From JAOUEA01 sp963797635 (GTDB lineage Bacteria; Actinomycetota; UBA4738; HRBIN12), in assembly GCA_963797635.1 (NCBI GenBank), contig CAWCPZ010000011.1:667524-731523 (forward strand): DNA of 64,000 bases, read 5' to 3'. This document shows, in pieces, positions 36,614 to 45,257 of this stretch (positions are counted from its first letter, which is position 1; the number at the start of each line of letters is the position of its first letter). Both the position numbers and the translations under genes were made by a program. The notes under the pieces are model-generated. The model had not been told where the DNA came from, did not search any database, and worked only from the letters and a program-made list of their open reading frames with translations.

Positions 36614-36993
36614 GGTTCGCACTCCGATACTTCGCGCTGCTGTCGGCCTTCGGGCTCGGGCTGGGGACGATCTACTGGTTCCTCACCTACGAGGTGGTGG
36701 GCGCGGTCGTCCTGTGGTGTTTCGGGCTGATGCCGTTGATCGTGGCGACGTGGTGGTGGCGTCAGGGCACCGACCCGGCCACCGAGGCCTCCGACGATCC
36801 CGAGGCCTCCCCCTCGGACGCGGCGGGCCACGCCGTCGGGTCGTTCCCGCTGGCCTCGGCCTGGCCGATCTTCCTGGTGCTCGGCGTGATCGTGACCGGC
36901 GCGAGCCTGGTGTACGGGTTGATCCTGTTGCCGGCGGGTGCGGCGCTGCTGCTGTGGGCGATCGTCGGCCTGGCGCGCGAGAGCCGCCCGTAG
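36610..36993 (+). CDS. Cytochrome c oxidase subunit IV-like small membrane protein
   Basis: 127 aa, GTG at 36610 overlapping the ctaD stop (GTGA). It has four hydrophobic segments in two pairs (FALLSAFGLGLGTIYWFL, VVGAVVLWCFGLMPLIVATW, WPIFLVLGVIVTGASLVYGL, LPAGAALLLWAIVGLA) separated by an acidic loop. Size, topology and position directly after ctaD match actinobacterial CtaF/subunit IV, although sequence conservation in this family is weak. The last gene of the operon; it ends 9 bp before a convergent methyltransferase. Confidence 0.75.
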   Translation: MRFALRYFALLSAFGLGLGTIYWFLTYEVVGAVVLWCFGLMPLIVATWWWRQGTDPATEASDDPEASPSDAAGHAVGSFPLASAWPIFLVLGVIVTGASLVYGLILLPAGAALLLWAIVGLARESRP

Positions 36994-37002
36994 CGGCGCC
37001 CG

Positions 37003-37722
37003 TCAGGTGCGCACGCAGCGCCAGATGCGGAGGCTCCACAGGAGCCGGCTGCCGCGTTTGTGGAGGCTCAGCAGGCCCTCCTTCATCATGCGCGCCGTCG
37101 CCGTGGCCTTGGCCACCAGGTCGGGCAGCGGGAACTCCCGCTCGAGCACCGGTTCCATGTTGTCGCCGAACAGCTCGCGGGCGAGCGTGAGGATCGAGGC
37201 CTCGTCCTGCAGCGTGCCGGTCGGCAGGTAGAGCCGACCGCCGGGCGCGAGCGTCTCACCGATCGAGCCCAGCAGCTTGCGCGGGAGCTCGGCGCCCGTG
37301 GGACCGCCGGCCGGAACCCGGTCGAACCAGCCGGTGACGGCTGCGAGTTCGTCGGGGATGCCGGACACGTCGCCGATCAACACGTCGGCGTGCACGTCAC
37401 GGACCGGTTCGAGCAGATCGCCCTGGCGGAACTCGCACACATCGGAGAGCCCGAGCATGGCCGCGTTCTCGCGCGCCGCGCGGACGGCCGGCCCGGACAG
37501 GTCGCAGCCGTACACCTTGCCGGCGCCGAGCTTGGCGGCGACGAACGCCAGCACCCCGCTGCCGCACCCCACGTCGATCACCGTGTCGCCCGGATTGATC
37601 TCCAACGCGTCGGCCAGCGTGCGGCTCGTGGTGGTGGGGCTGAACACCCCCGGACGGACGTGCAGGCTGAACGGACCGGTGCGGCCCTTCCATTCCACCT
37701 GGTGGATCGCGGCCTCTGCCAT
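37003..37722 (-). CDS. Class I SAM-dependent methyltransferase (PrmA/HemK-like fold)
   Basis: 239 aa, ATG at 37722. The SAM motif I is VIDVGCGSGVLAFVAAKLGA near residue 48, motif II GCDLSGPAVRAARENA and a post-motif GDVSGIPDE (in place of NPPY). The start SLHVRPGVFSPTTTSRTLAD resembles L11/release-factor methyltransferase N-termini. The substrate cannot be assigned. A TAGCCT box 7 nt upstream of the ATG predicts leaderless expression. Confidence 0.82.
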   Translation of the reverse strand: MAEAAIHQVEWKGRTGPFSLHVRPGVFSPTTTSRTLADALEINPGDTVIDVGCGSGVLAFVAAKLGAGKVYGCDLSGPAVRAARENAAMLGLSDVCEFRQGDLLEPVRDVHADVLIGDVSGIPDELAAVTGWFDRVPAGGPTGAELPRKLLGSIGETLAPGGRLYLPTGTLQDEASILTLARELFGDNMEPVLEREFPLPDLVAKATATARMMKEGLLSLHKRGSRLLWSLRIWRCVRT

Positions 37723-37729
37723 GGTTGGA

Positions 37730-37735
37730 AGGCTA
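37730..37735 (-). promoter_or_regulatory. Leaderless-type -10 for the methyltransferase
   Basis: TAGCCT on the minus strand, 7 nt before the ATG at 37722; no ribosome-binding site lies between. Confidence 0.45.
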
Positions 37736-37756
37736 CACGTATGCGACGCAACGCGG

Positions 37757-38248
37757 CTAGACGTCGATCGGCTCGAAGATCACGTCGGGCCCGGGCACGA
37801 GATCGCCCCGTTCGACGGCGGCCGCATCGGCTTCGAGCCGATCGTGCAGCGCCTGCGTGTGGATGCCGCGGTGGCCATCGGGGTAGTGCACCACCCGGCT
37901 CGATGCCCGGCGCATCAGCGTGATGGCCCCGTGGGCGTTCCCGCGGAGCAGGTGCACGTAGCCCGCACCCATCTGCGAGAGCCCCTTGAAGAACTCGGCC
38001 TCGTCGGTGCCGCGGGCCTGCTTCCAGGCCGTCTCCCACGCCTCGTGCGCCGGGAAGAACCGGCGGGCGCGCATCGCCTCCCGGCCCAGCTCGTGGTTCC
38101 GCTCCATCGACAGCGAGTCGTAGTCCTCCATCTCGAGCTCGTTCGTCGCGTCCCAGTCCAGGGGGCGACCGAGCGCGTCACGGGGACGTTCGGGCTTCTG
38201 ACGCTTCTCGCTGGGCATCCCGGTCTTGCCGGTGGCTTCCTCGGGCAT
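37757..38248 (-). CDS. DUF309 domain protein
   Basis: 163 aa from the ATG at 38248. The DUF309 core is clear: FFPAHEAWETAWKQARGTDE followed by EFFKGLSQMGAGYVHLLRGN, with the conserved HE..WE..W and GL.Q...Y.H..RG pattern of a small helical bundle. The N-terminal 50 residues are charged and probably disordered. The function of the family is unknown. A TAGCAT box sits 6 nt upstream of the ATG. The methyltransferase that follows has its own TAGCCT box. Confidence 0.82.
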   Translation of the reverse strand: MPEEATGKTGMPSEKRQKPERPRDALGRPLDWDATNELEMEDYDSLSMERNHELGREAMRARRFFPAHEAWETAWKQARGTDEAEFFKGLSQMGAGYVHLLRGNAHGAITLMRRASSRVVHYPDGHRGIHTQALHDRLEADAAAVERGDLVPGPDVIFEPIDV

Positions 38249-38254
38249 GGGGCC

Positions 38255-38260
38255 ATGCTA
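38255..38260 (-). promoter_or_regulatory. Leaderless-type -10 for the DUF309 gene
   Basis: TAGCAT on the minus strand ends exactly 6 nt before the ATG at 38248. Confidence 0.5.
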
Positions 38261-38318
38261 CTCGGGGGTCTCGATCCGGACACGACGAGCGCTCCAGCCC
38301 GTGGCACACTCTGGCTCC

Positions 38319-40441
38319 ATGGGGAACACGACCGTCACCCTGGTCCCGCACACGCACTGGGATCGTGAATGGTACGAACCCTTCAGCGTCTTCTCCGAGC
38401 GGCTCGTCGAGATGATGGACGGGCTCCTCGCCCTCGGCGACGACGGGTTCCCGCATTTCCACCTCGACGGTCAGACCGCGATGATCGACGACTACCTCGA
38501 TCGCCGGCCCGAACGCCAGGCAGACCTGCGCCGGCTCGCAGCGTCGGGCCAACTCTCTGTTGGACCGTGGGTCACGCAGATGGACGAGTTCCTCACCAGC
38601 GGGGAATCGCACATCCGCAACCTGGAGATGGGCCTGGCCCGCGCGCGTGATCTCGCGGGCGAACGCGCGCTCGACATCGGCTACATGCCCGACCAGTTCG
38701 GCCACATCGGGCAGATGCCACAGATCCTGCGACAGGGCGGCCTGGACCGGGCGATGGTGTGGCGCGGCGTGCCCGCCTCGATCGATCGCACGTCGTTCTG
38801 GTGGGAGGCCCCCGACGGCAGCCGGGTCCTCACCGAGTACATGGTGTTCGGCTACTTCTTCGGCGGCAGCTTCCTCCGCGCGGCCGAACCCTCGGAGCTG
38901 GCCGAAACCCTCGAGGCCAGCGCCGAGAAGCTCGGCCCGTACCTGGTGAGCGATCGCATGGTGGTGATGGTGGGCTACGACCACGCCGGTCCCGACGCCT
39001 CGCTCCCCGGCAAGGTCGCCGACGCCGCCACGCTGACCCCTCACCTGGATGTCACGATCGCCGGGATCGCCGAGCACGTCCACGCCCAACCCTCGACCGA
39101 GATCCCCACCTGGCGAGGGGAGCTCCGGTCCTCGGCGAGGGCCCACCTCCTGCCCAACGTCTACTCGGCCCGTGTCCACCAGAAGCGCGAACGCGGACGC
39201 CTGGAGGCGCTGATCGAACGCTCCGCCGAGCCGCTCGCGGCACAGGTGCCCGGGTTCGGATGGCCCGGAGGACGAGCTCGATCGCGCATGGACGCTCCTG
39301 CTGTGGAACGGCGCGCACGACTCGGCGTGTGGGTGCTCCCATGACCAGGTGGCGATCGACGTGGACGCCCGCTTCGCCGAGGTGCGCGAGATCGGCACCG
39401 ACATCGTGCAGCGTGCGTTGGAGTCGCTCGGCTCCCGCGTCGCCGAAGCCGGGGTGATCCGCTGGAACCCGTCGCCGTTCGAGCGCGAGGGCGTGCCCGG
39501 GAACGGTTGGTCGGTGGCGCCGGCGGGGCGCGAGCCGGCGCTGCTCCCGGTCGCGATCGAGATCCTGCCCGACGGCGATGGCGTGGTCGCCGACGACATC
39601 ACGCTCCGCCTGTTCGACGAACCCGACGTCGGCGACCTCTACACGTTCTGCTACGCGGAGGAAGGGCAAACACCGTCGCCCCCGGCCTCGATCGAGCTGG
39701 AGGGGCACGAGGTCCGAGCGAGGTGGGACGGCGTCCTCGTGGTGCTGCGGATCGTGCATCGAGCAGACGAGCCGTTCCTGCGCCTCGAGGGCGCGATCCA
39801 CAACGAACGGCCCGACCACCGGCTCCGCCTCCACGTGGGGATCGAGGGACCGGTGACGGGCTCGGTCGCGGGCTCACCGTTCGAACTGGTGGAGCGGCCG
39901 CTCGTGGGCGAAGGCAGCGGCGTGGAGTCGGCGTCGGCCACCTGGCCCGCGCGCGGGGTCGTGATGGCCGGCGGGGTGGCGGTGCTGCACGAAGGGGTCT
40001 TCGAGTACGAGGTGACGGACCGGGCGCTGGCGGTCAGCCTGCTGCGCTGCGTCGGCACGATCAGCCGCGACGTCTTGGCCACGCGGCCGTATCAGGCCGG
40101 CCCGCCCACGCCCACGCCGGATGCCCAGATGCTCGGGGAGACCACGTTCGCGCTCGGCATCCGAGCCCGGGCCACGCTCCGAGACCCTGTTGACCGACCA
40201 CGAACGGTTCGCCTTGCCGCTCGCGGAAGCCATCGCGGTGGGTGGCGGCGACCTCGCATCCACGGGAACGTTCCGATCGATCGAGGGCGATGCGGCGCTG
40301 TCATCGATCCGACGCGTGGGAGGCAGCCTGCAGGTGCGCGTGTGGAACCCTCGCAGCGACGCCGACACCACCGTCACGATCGACGGTGAGGTCCACCGCC
40401 TCGGCCCTGCCCGCATCGAGACGCTGGAGGTGGACGGATGA
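38319..40441 (+). CDS. GH38 alpha-mannosidase, MngB-like (two frameshifts)
   Basis: ATG at 38319. The metal/active-site signature HTHWDREWYEPF is at the N-terminus. The chain continues with HLDGQTAMIDDYL, GPWVTQMDEFL, the nucleophile region MPDQFGHIGQMPQIL, WRGVPASIDRTSF, GYDHAGPDAS and NGAHDSACGCSHDQV. This series parallels E. coli mannosylglycerate hydrolase MngB. One extra base near 39265 and another near 40190 break the frame (length 2 modulo 3); about 706 aa corrected, shorter than MngB at the C-terminus. The stop overlaps the start of the flavin oxidase gene (ATGA), so the two are co-expressed. The substrate may be mannosylglycerate or an N-glycan/mannoside. Confidence 0.85.
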
Positions 40442-41554
40442 GCGAGCGTTACGACGTCATCGTGGTGGGCGGGGGCGCCATGGGCACCGCCGCCGCGCGC
40501 AACCTCGCGATGCGCGGACGCCGCACCCTGCTGCTCGAGCGGTTCACGTTCGGCCACGACAAGGGCAGTTCAGGGGGACCCACAAGGATCTTCCGTTACG
40601 CCTATCACGCAACGAGCTACGTGCGCATGGCGATGCAGGCCCGGCCCGCGTGGGACGAACTGCAGGAGGCGGCCGGCGAGGAGCTCCTGCGCATCACCGG
40701 CGGCCTCGACGTGGGGCCGGCGGCCCTGCCCCGAGCCGACGCTGTTGGAAGCGGCCGGCGCCGCGGTCGAACGATGGTCGGCGGGCCAGGTGCGGGAACG
40801 CTGGCCGTCGCTGCATCTGCCCGACGGCGCCGACATCGTCTACCAGCCCGACGGCGGCGTGGTGCGGGCGGCGCGGACCGTCCAGGTGCAGGCCCGGCTC
40901 GCCGCCGACGCGGGTGCCGACGTGCGCGAGGAGACCACCGTGCGCTCGGTGACGCCGGAGGGCGAGCGCGCCCGCGTGGTCACCGAGACGGACGAGTCGT
41001 TCGAGGCGCCCGTCGTCGTGGTCGCGGCTGGATCGTGGGCCGCGCCGTTGCTCCGCCCCGCTGGGTTCGATCTGGTGCTCCGGCCCAACCTCGAACAGGC
41101 CACGTACTTCTCGCTGGCTCCCGAGCACGCGTTGCCCACGGTGATCGACTGGTTCACCGACGAGGCCCATCCGCCCTACCTGGTCCCCGACCCGTTCGAA
41201 CCCGGGCACTTCAAGGTGGGGCTGCACATGGCCGGGCCACCCACCGACGCCGAGACCCGCACGTTCGACCCCGACCCGGTCAGGGTGGAGGCGGTTCGGC
41301 GCTACGTGCGGGAGCGGATCGAGGACGCCGCCGATCTCGACCGCACGGACACGTGCCTGTACACGATCACGCCGGACGAGGACTTCGTGCTCGACCGCGT
41401 GGGGCCGCTGGTGATCGCCTCGCCCTGCAGCGGGCACGGGTTCAAGTTCGTGCCGTTGTTCGGTCAGGCGATCGCGGACCTGGCGACCGGGGAGCCCACG
41501 CCGTTCCCCACCGATGCCTTCCGGGCCGACCGCGCCGCGTTGCAGGCGGGCTAG
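40438..41554 (+). CDS. FAD-dependent amine oxidase, monomeric sarcosine oxidase / N-methyltryptophan oxidase family (one frameshift)
   Basis: ATG at 40438. The FAD dinucleotide motif is VIVVGGGAMGTAAARNLA, then the SSGGPTRIFRYAY loop typical of MSOX/SolA. One extra base near 40738 shifts the frame into EAAGAAVERWSAGQVRERWP. The C-terminal half has DTCLYTITPDEDF, where the Cys matches the covalent flavin site of MSOX, and CSGHGFKF. About 371 aa corrected. Family members oxidise secondary amines such as sarcosine, proline or N-methyl-tryptophan to an imine with H2O2. Which amine is unknown. It ends in a CTAG shared with the convergent marR-type gene. Confidence 0.87.
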
Positions 41555-41976
41555 GAGCCCTCGGCGGCAAGGATCTCCAGCGCTTCGCGCATCGCCTCGT
41601 ACCGGCGGACCCCGAGCAGGCGCTTCGTGCGGGTGTCCATGGTGCCGACCGCCCGCCGGCACTCGGTGGCGCAGCTCCGTCCCTTGGTGGTGAGCCGCAC
41701 GAGCTTGGCTCGCGCGTCGGCCGGATCGACGACGCGCCGGACGTACCCGCGGACCTCGAGCTCGTCGACGGCCAGCATCATCGCCTGCTTCGAGACGCCG
41801 GCGCGCTCGGCGAGGTCGGTGAGCCGGCTTCCGCGCCGCCGGTCCACATGGAGGAACACCACGGCGTGACCCGGACGGACATCGGCGTAGCCTCGATCGT
41901 CGAGCGCGAGGTCGAGTTCGGCCGACACGGTGCGATGCGCGTCGAGCAACAGACGAGCGAGGTCGTTGCCTTCCAT
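41551..41976 (-). CDS. MarR family transcriptional regulator
   Basis: 141 aa from the ATG at 41976 (AAGGA 7 nt upstream); the longer in-frame starts at 41994 and 42045 lack this signal, and the latter would lie across the operator. A winged helix-turn-helix with RLTDLAERAGVSKQAMMLAVDELEVRGYVRRV and wing DPADARAKLVRLT. MarR proteins bind palindromes as dimers and usually autoregulate; a perfect dyad lies 30 nt upstream of this start. Likely targets are itself and the divergent GNAT gene. The ligand is unknown. Confidence 0.9.
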   Translation of the reverse strand: MEGNDLARLLLDAHRTVSAELDLALDDRGYADVRPGHAVVFLHVDRRRGSRLTDLAERAGVSKQAMMLAVDELEVRGYVRRVVDPADARAKLVRLTTKGRSCATECRRAVGTMDTRTKRLLGVRRYEAMREALEILAAEGS

Positions 41977-42006
41977 CCGCGCATCCTTCCCCATGCCGAC
42001 GACGAT

Positions 42007-42023
42007 GGTCAAGGTGCTTGACC
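42007..42023. promoter_or_regulatory. MarR-type operator, perfect 17 bp dyad
   Basis: GGTCAAG-GTG-CTTGACC, 7 bp arms with a 3 bp centre and no mismatch, in the gap between the marR-type gene and the divergent GNAT gene. Size and the TCAAG/CTTGA half-sites are typical of MarR-family operators. Confidence 0.75.
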
Positions 42024-42049
42024 GACCGTCATGGCCCGCCGTCACCCGA

Positions 42050-42055
42050 TAGCCT
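42050..42055 (+). promoter_or_regulatory. Leaderless-type -10 for the GNAT gene
   Basis: TAGCCT, 7 nt before the ATG at 42063 and 26 nt after the MarR dyad. A bound repressor would cover the -35 region. Confidence 0.5.
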
Positions 42056-42062
42056 GCGGTCC

Positions 42063-42555
42063 ATGAACATCCAGATCCGCGAAGCGACCCCCGAAGAGTA
42101 CGCCGAAGCGGGCGCCGTCACCGCCGTCGGCCTACCGCGAGTTCGTGCGCGGCGGGGACTGGGAGGACTACCTCGAGTCGATCGCCGACGTCGAAGGACG
42201 CGCCGATCGCACCACGATCGTGATCGCGCTCGACGGCACACGGATCGTCGGCAGCGCGACGCTGGAGCTCACCGATCGCGTGGAACCCGACGACGACCCC
42301 GCCCTCGATCCGGCGGAAGCGCACATCCGCATGCTGGGCGTGGCGCCCGAAGCACGCCGGCGAGGGATCGCCCGCGCGCTGATGGCCGACTGCATGGACC
42401 GCGCGCGAGCCGGCGGCAAGACCTTCCTCACGCTGCACACCACCGACCGGATGGCGGCGGCCCAGCGCATGTACGAGTCGCTGGGGTTCGTCCGTGGCGC
42501 CGACCGCGTGTTCCCGGACGGGTTCGTGCTGCTGACCTACCGGGCCGAGCTGTAG
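42063..42555 (+). CDS. GNAT family N-acetyltransferase (one frameshift)
   Basis: ATG at 42063 (MNIQIREATPEEYAEAG). One extra base near 42133 shifts the frame, after which FVRGGDWEDYLESIADVEG continues. The acetyl-CoA binding motif is MLGVAPEARRRGIARALMAD near residue 95, and LYESLGF-type motif B (RMYESLGFVRG) follows. About 163 aa corrected. The substrate is not predictable. It is divergent from the MarR regulator and convergent with the ABC exporter (4 bp gap), so it is probably a MarR-controlled detoxification or modification gene. Confidence 0.82.
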
Positions 42556-42559
42556 CGGC

Positions 42560-44536
42560 TCAGGCCACCCCGGAACCGCTGCCGGTGCGCACGACCTCGC
42601 CGCTGGCCAGGATGACGCCGTCCTCGCATTCGGCCTGCACCAGCCCCCCGCGGAACTGCTGCTGGTACAGCTGGGCGTACAGCCCTTGACGGGCGAGGAG
42701 TTCCTCGTGCGTGCCTCGCTCGACCACCCGGCCGCGGTCGATCACGAAGATCACGTCGGCGCGCAGGATCGTGGAGAGCCGGTGCGCGATCGCGATCGTG
42801 GTGCGACCGTCCATCAGGGGCTCCAGCGCCGCCTGTACCAACCGTTCCGACGTGGTGTCGAGCGAGGACGTGGCCTCGTCCAGGATCAGGATGCGGGGGT
42901 CCTTCAACACCACGCGGGCGATCGCGAGGCGTTGCTTCTCGCCCCCGGACAGCTTGTAGCCGCGCTCGCCCACCACGGTGTCGTACCCCTCGGGCAGCTC
43001 CACGATGCGATCGTGGATGTTGGCCGCGATCGCGGCGGCCTCCATCTCCTCCTGCGTGGCGGTGGGCCGTCCGTACATCAGGTTGCGGCGGATCGTGGTG
43101 TGGAACAGATAGGTCTCCTGGGTGACCACCCCGATCAGGTCGCCGAGCGATTCCAGCGCGACATCGCGGACGTCGAGGTCGTCGATCATGACGGTCCCCT
43201 GCTGCACGTCGTAGAGCCGCGGCACCAGGTAGGTGATCGTGGTCTTGCCGGCACCGCTGGGCCCGACGATGGCCGCGAGCTGCCCCGGTTCGATCTCGAG
43301 CGAGACGTCGTCGAGCGTCCACTGGCGCGGCATCTCGTTGGCGATCTGGACGTCGGTGGGTGAGACGGGCGTGGTGCGCTCCACCGGCTCTTCGTACCGG
43401 AACCGCACGTGGTCGAACCGCACCCGGCCCCGCACGCTCTCGGGCTCGGGGTGCGCGGCGTCGGGCGCGTCCTTGATCTCGTGCTCCATGTCGAGGTACT
43501 CGAAGATGCGATCGAACAGCGCGAACGAGCTGTGCACGTCGGTGGAGACCTGGAGCATCGAACCGATCGGGAAGAAGAGCCTCGCCTGCAGCGTGGTGAA
43601 CGCCACGACGTAGCCGTAGTTGATGTCGCCGCCGTTCGTGAGCACCCACCCGCTCACCAGGTAGACCAGCGCCGGCGTGATCGAGAAGAACGTGCCCACC
43701 ACCGCGAAGAACGAACGCCCGATCATCGTCTGGCGGATCTGCAGCCCGGTGAGGCGCTGGTTCTCCTCCTCGAACCGCCCGATCTCGTGGCGCTGTCGAC
43801 CGAACGACTTGGACAGCAGGATGCCGCTGACGCTGAGCGTCTCCTCGGTGATGGAGGTCATGTCGGCCATGGTCTTCTGCGTGCTGGAGGAGACCTCGCG
43901 ACGAGCGCGCCCGACCTTCACCGTGAGCCACAGGAACAGGGGCATCAACGCCAGCGACAGGAGGGTGAGCTGCACCGACAGGATCAACATCGCGATCAAC
44001 GTGCTGATGATCGTGACCACGTTGGCGAGCACGTTCGAGGCGGTGTCGGTGACCACGTTCTGGACACCGCCCACGTCGTTGGCCAGCCGCGACTGGATCT
44101 CGCCGGTGCGCGTCGTGGTGAAGAACCGCAGGGGCATGAACTGCAGGTGGGCGTACAGGGAGTTGCGCAGATCCTGCATCACGCGCAGGCCCACCAGGTT
44201 GGCCATGTACGTCTGGCCGATGCCGATGATGCTGGTGACGATCGGCACCGCGATCATCAGGCCCACGTACAGATACAGCAGCGGGAGGTTGGGGCAGGCC
44301 ACGCCGGAACAGTTGCCCGGAGGGTCGCCGAACAGCGCGTCGTTGAAGACCTTGGCGATCAGGAGCGGGTTGACGACCCCCAACCCCGAGGTGATGACGA
44401 TGGCCAGCGCCACGATGGAGACCTTGCCCCGGTAGGGCTTGAAGATGGCCACGACCCGCCGAACCGTCTTGCGGTCGATCGGCCGCTGATCCTGGTCCTC
44501 GGGACGCACGGCGAAGAAGCTGCGGTGTCGACCCAT
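42560..44536 (-). CDS. ABC exporter, fused membrane and ATPase domains
   Basis: 658 aa, ATG at 44536. A type IV ABC exporter half-transporter: six membrane helices over about residues 35-330, then an ATPase domain with Walker A VGPSGAGKTTI, signature KLSGGEKQRLAIARV, Walker B RILILDEATSSLD and the H-loop IAHRLSTI. The extended C-terminus (ECEDGVILASGEVVRTG) is unusual. A disulfide-capable loop GNCSGVACPN lies between helices 1 and 2 on the outer side. It is likely a homodimeric multidrug or lipid exporter. A TACCAT box 6 nt before the ATG indicates leaderless expression. Confidence 0.92.
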   Translation of the reverse strand: MGRHRSFFAVRPEDQDQRPIDRKTVRRVVAIFKPYRGKVSIVALAIVITSGLGVVNPLLIAKVFNDALFGDPPGNCSGVACPNLPLLYLYVGLMIAVPIVTSIIGIGQTYMANLVGLRVMQDLRNSLYAHLQFMPLRFFTTTRTGEIQSRLANDVGGVQNVVTDTASNVLANVVTIISTLIAMLILSVQLTLLSLALMPLFLWLTVKVGRARREVSSSTQKTMADMTSITEETLSVSGILLSKSFGRQRHEIGRFEEENQRLTGLQIRQTMIGRSFFAVVGTFFSITPALVYLVSGWVLTNGGDINYGYVVAFTTLQARLFFPIGSMLQVSTDVHSSFALFDRIFEYLDMEHEIKDAPDAAHPEPESVRGRVRFDHVRFRYEEPVERTTPVSPTDVQIANEMPRQWTLDDVSLEIEPGQLAAIVGPSGAGKTTITYLVPRLYDVQQGTVMIDDLDVRDVALESLGDLIGVVTQETYLFHTTIRRNLMYGRPTATQEEMEAAAIAANIHDRIVELPEGYDTVVGERGYKLSGGEKQRLAIARVVLKDPRILILDEATSSLDTTSERLVQAALEPLMDGRTTIAIAHRLSTILRADVIFVIDRGRVVERGTHEELLARQGLYAQLYQQQFRGGLVQAECEDGVILASGEVVRTGSGSGVA

Positions 44537-44542
44537 GCGGAC

Positions 44543-44548
44543 ATGGTA
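44543..44548 (-). promoter_or_regulatory. Leaderless-type -10 for the ABC exporter
   Basis: TACCAT on the minus strand ends 6 nt before the ATG at 44536. Confidence 0.5.
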
Positions 44549-44593
44549 AGCGCCTGCCGAGACACGGCTATTCCCGGGGAGCGACCTGTGGGC

Positions 44594-45199
44594 CTACTCC
44601 GCGAAACAGGATGCTTCGTGCTCGAGGGTGTGGCGGACGTCGCCGGGGTCGGTGAAGGAGGTGTCGTTGCCCGGACCTCCCGACGCCACGTCGTCGCCGG
44701 CCCCGTCGACGGTGGCGACGCATGCATCGTTGCCCGGGCCGCCGCGGACGACGTCCTGGCCCGACGGCCCGCCGTCCAGCGTGGAGTCGTTCCCGCCTTG
44801 ACCGTTGAGCAGGTCGTCGCCGATCAGCCCGGTGCCGTCGTCGATGCCGCCGCCGCCGAACAGCCGGTCGTCGCCGCCGTCACCGATCAGCGTGTCACGG
44901 CCTTCGGCCCCCCGCGCGAGGTCGTCGCCGGCTCCGCCCTTCAGGAAGTCACCGCCGTTGCCGCCCAAGAGCACGTCGTTGCCCCCGAGTCCCCGGAGGT
45001 CGTCGTTGCCGCCCAGCCCGCAGATCACATCGCGCCCGGGGGTGCCGTGCAGCGGTTCTCCCATCGGGGTGCCCACCACGGTGCACGTGAAGCCCCGGCG
45101 CGTCACGACCGACGAGCCGCCGGCCTCAGGGGCGAGGAGCGCGACGAGCAGGACCGCGAAGAGCGCGGCGGCCAGGATCCGAGTGGTGCGACGTCCCAT
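44594..45199 (-). CDS. Secreted RTX-like (hemolysin-type calcium-binding repeat) protein
   Basis: 201 aa, ATG at 45199 with a GAGGAGG ribosome-binding site. The N-terminal signal peptide has a hydrophobic core (LAAALFAVLLVALLAP) and a probable cleavage after it. Most of the mature protein is made of GGxGxD nonapeptide units (GLGGNDDLRG, GLGGNDVLLGG, GGAGDDLARG, GDGGDDRLFGG, GGPGND), which form calcium-filled beta-rolls. Two cysteine pairs flank the repeats. It has no catalytic domain and no type I secretion gene nearby; the signal peptide implies Sec export. Probably a calcium-dependent surface or structural protein. Confidence 0.85.
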   Translation of the reverse strand: MGRRTTRILAAALFAVLLVALLAPEAGGSSVVTRRGFTCTVVGTPMGEPLHGTPGRDVICGLGGNDDLRGLGGNDVLLGGNGGDFLKGGAGDDLARGAEGRDTLIGDGGDDRLFGGGGIDDGTGLIGDDLLNGQGGNDSTLDGGPSGQDVVRGGPGNDACVATVDGAGDDVASGGPGNDTSFTDPGDVRHTLEHEASCFAE

Positions 45200-45257
45200 G
45201 ACGAACCTCCTCGGTGTGGGTTCGAGATGCCCACGCTACTCCCGTGCCAGGATCGGC

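Noticed and set aside
34978..36993. Apparent ctaD-subunit IV fusion
   Set aside because: An extra G near 36401 bypasses the ctaD stop at 36613. With it removed, two separate genes overlap by GTGA.
44594..45199. Hemolysin toxin call for the RTX protein
   Set aside because: Only the calcium-binding repeats are present, with no pore-forming or enzymatic domain, so a toxin label is not justified.
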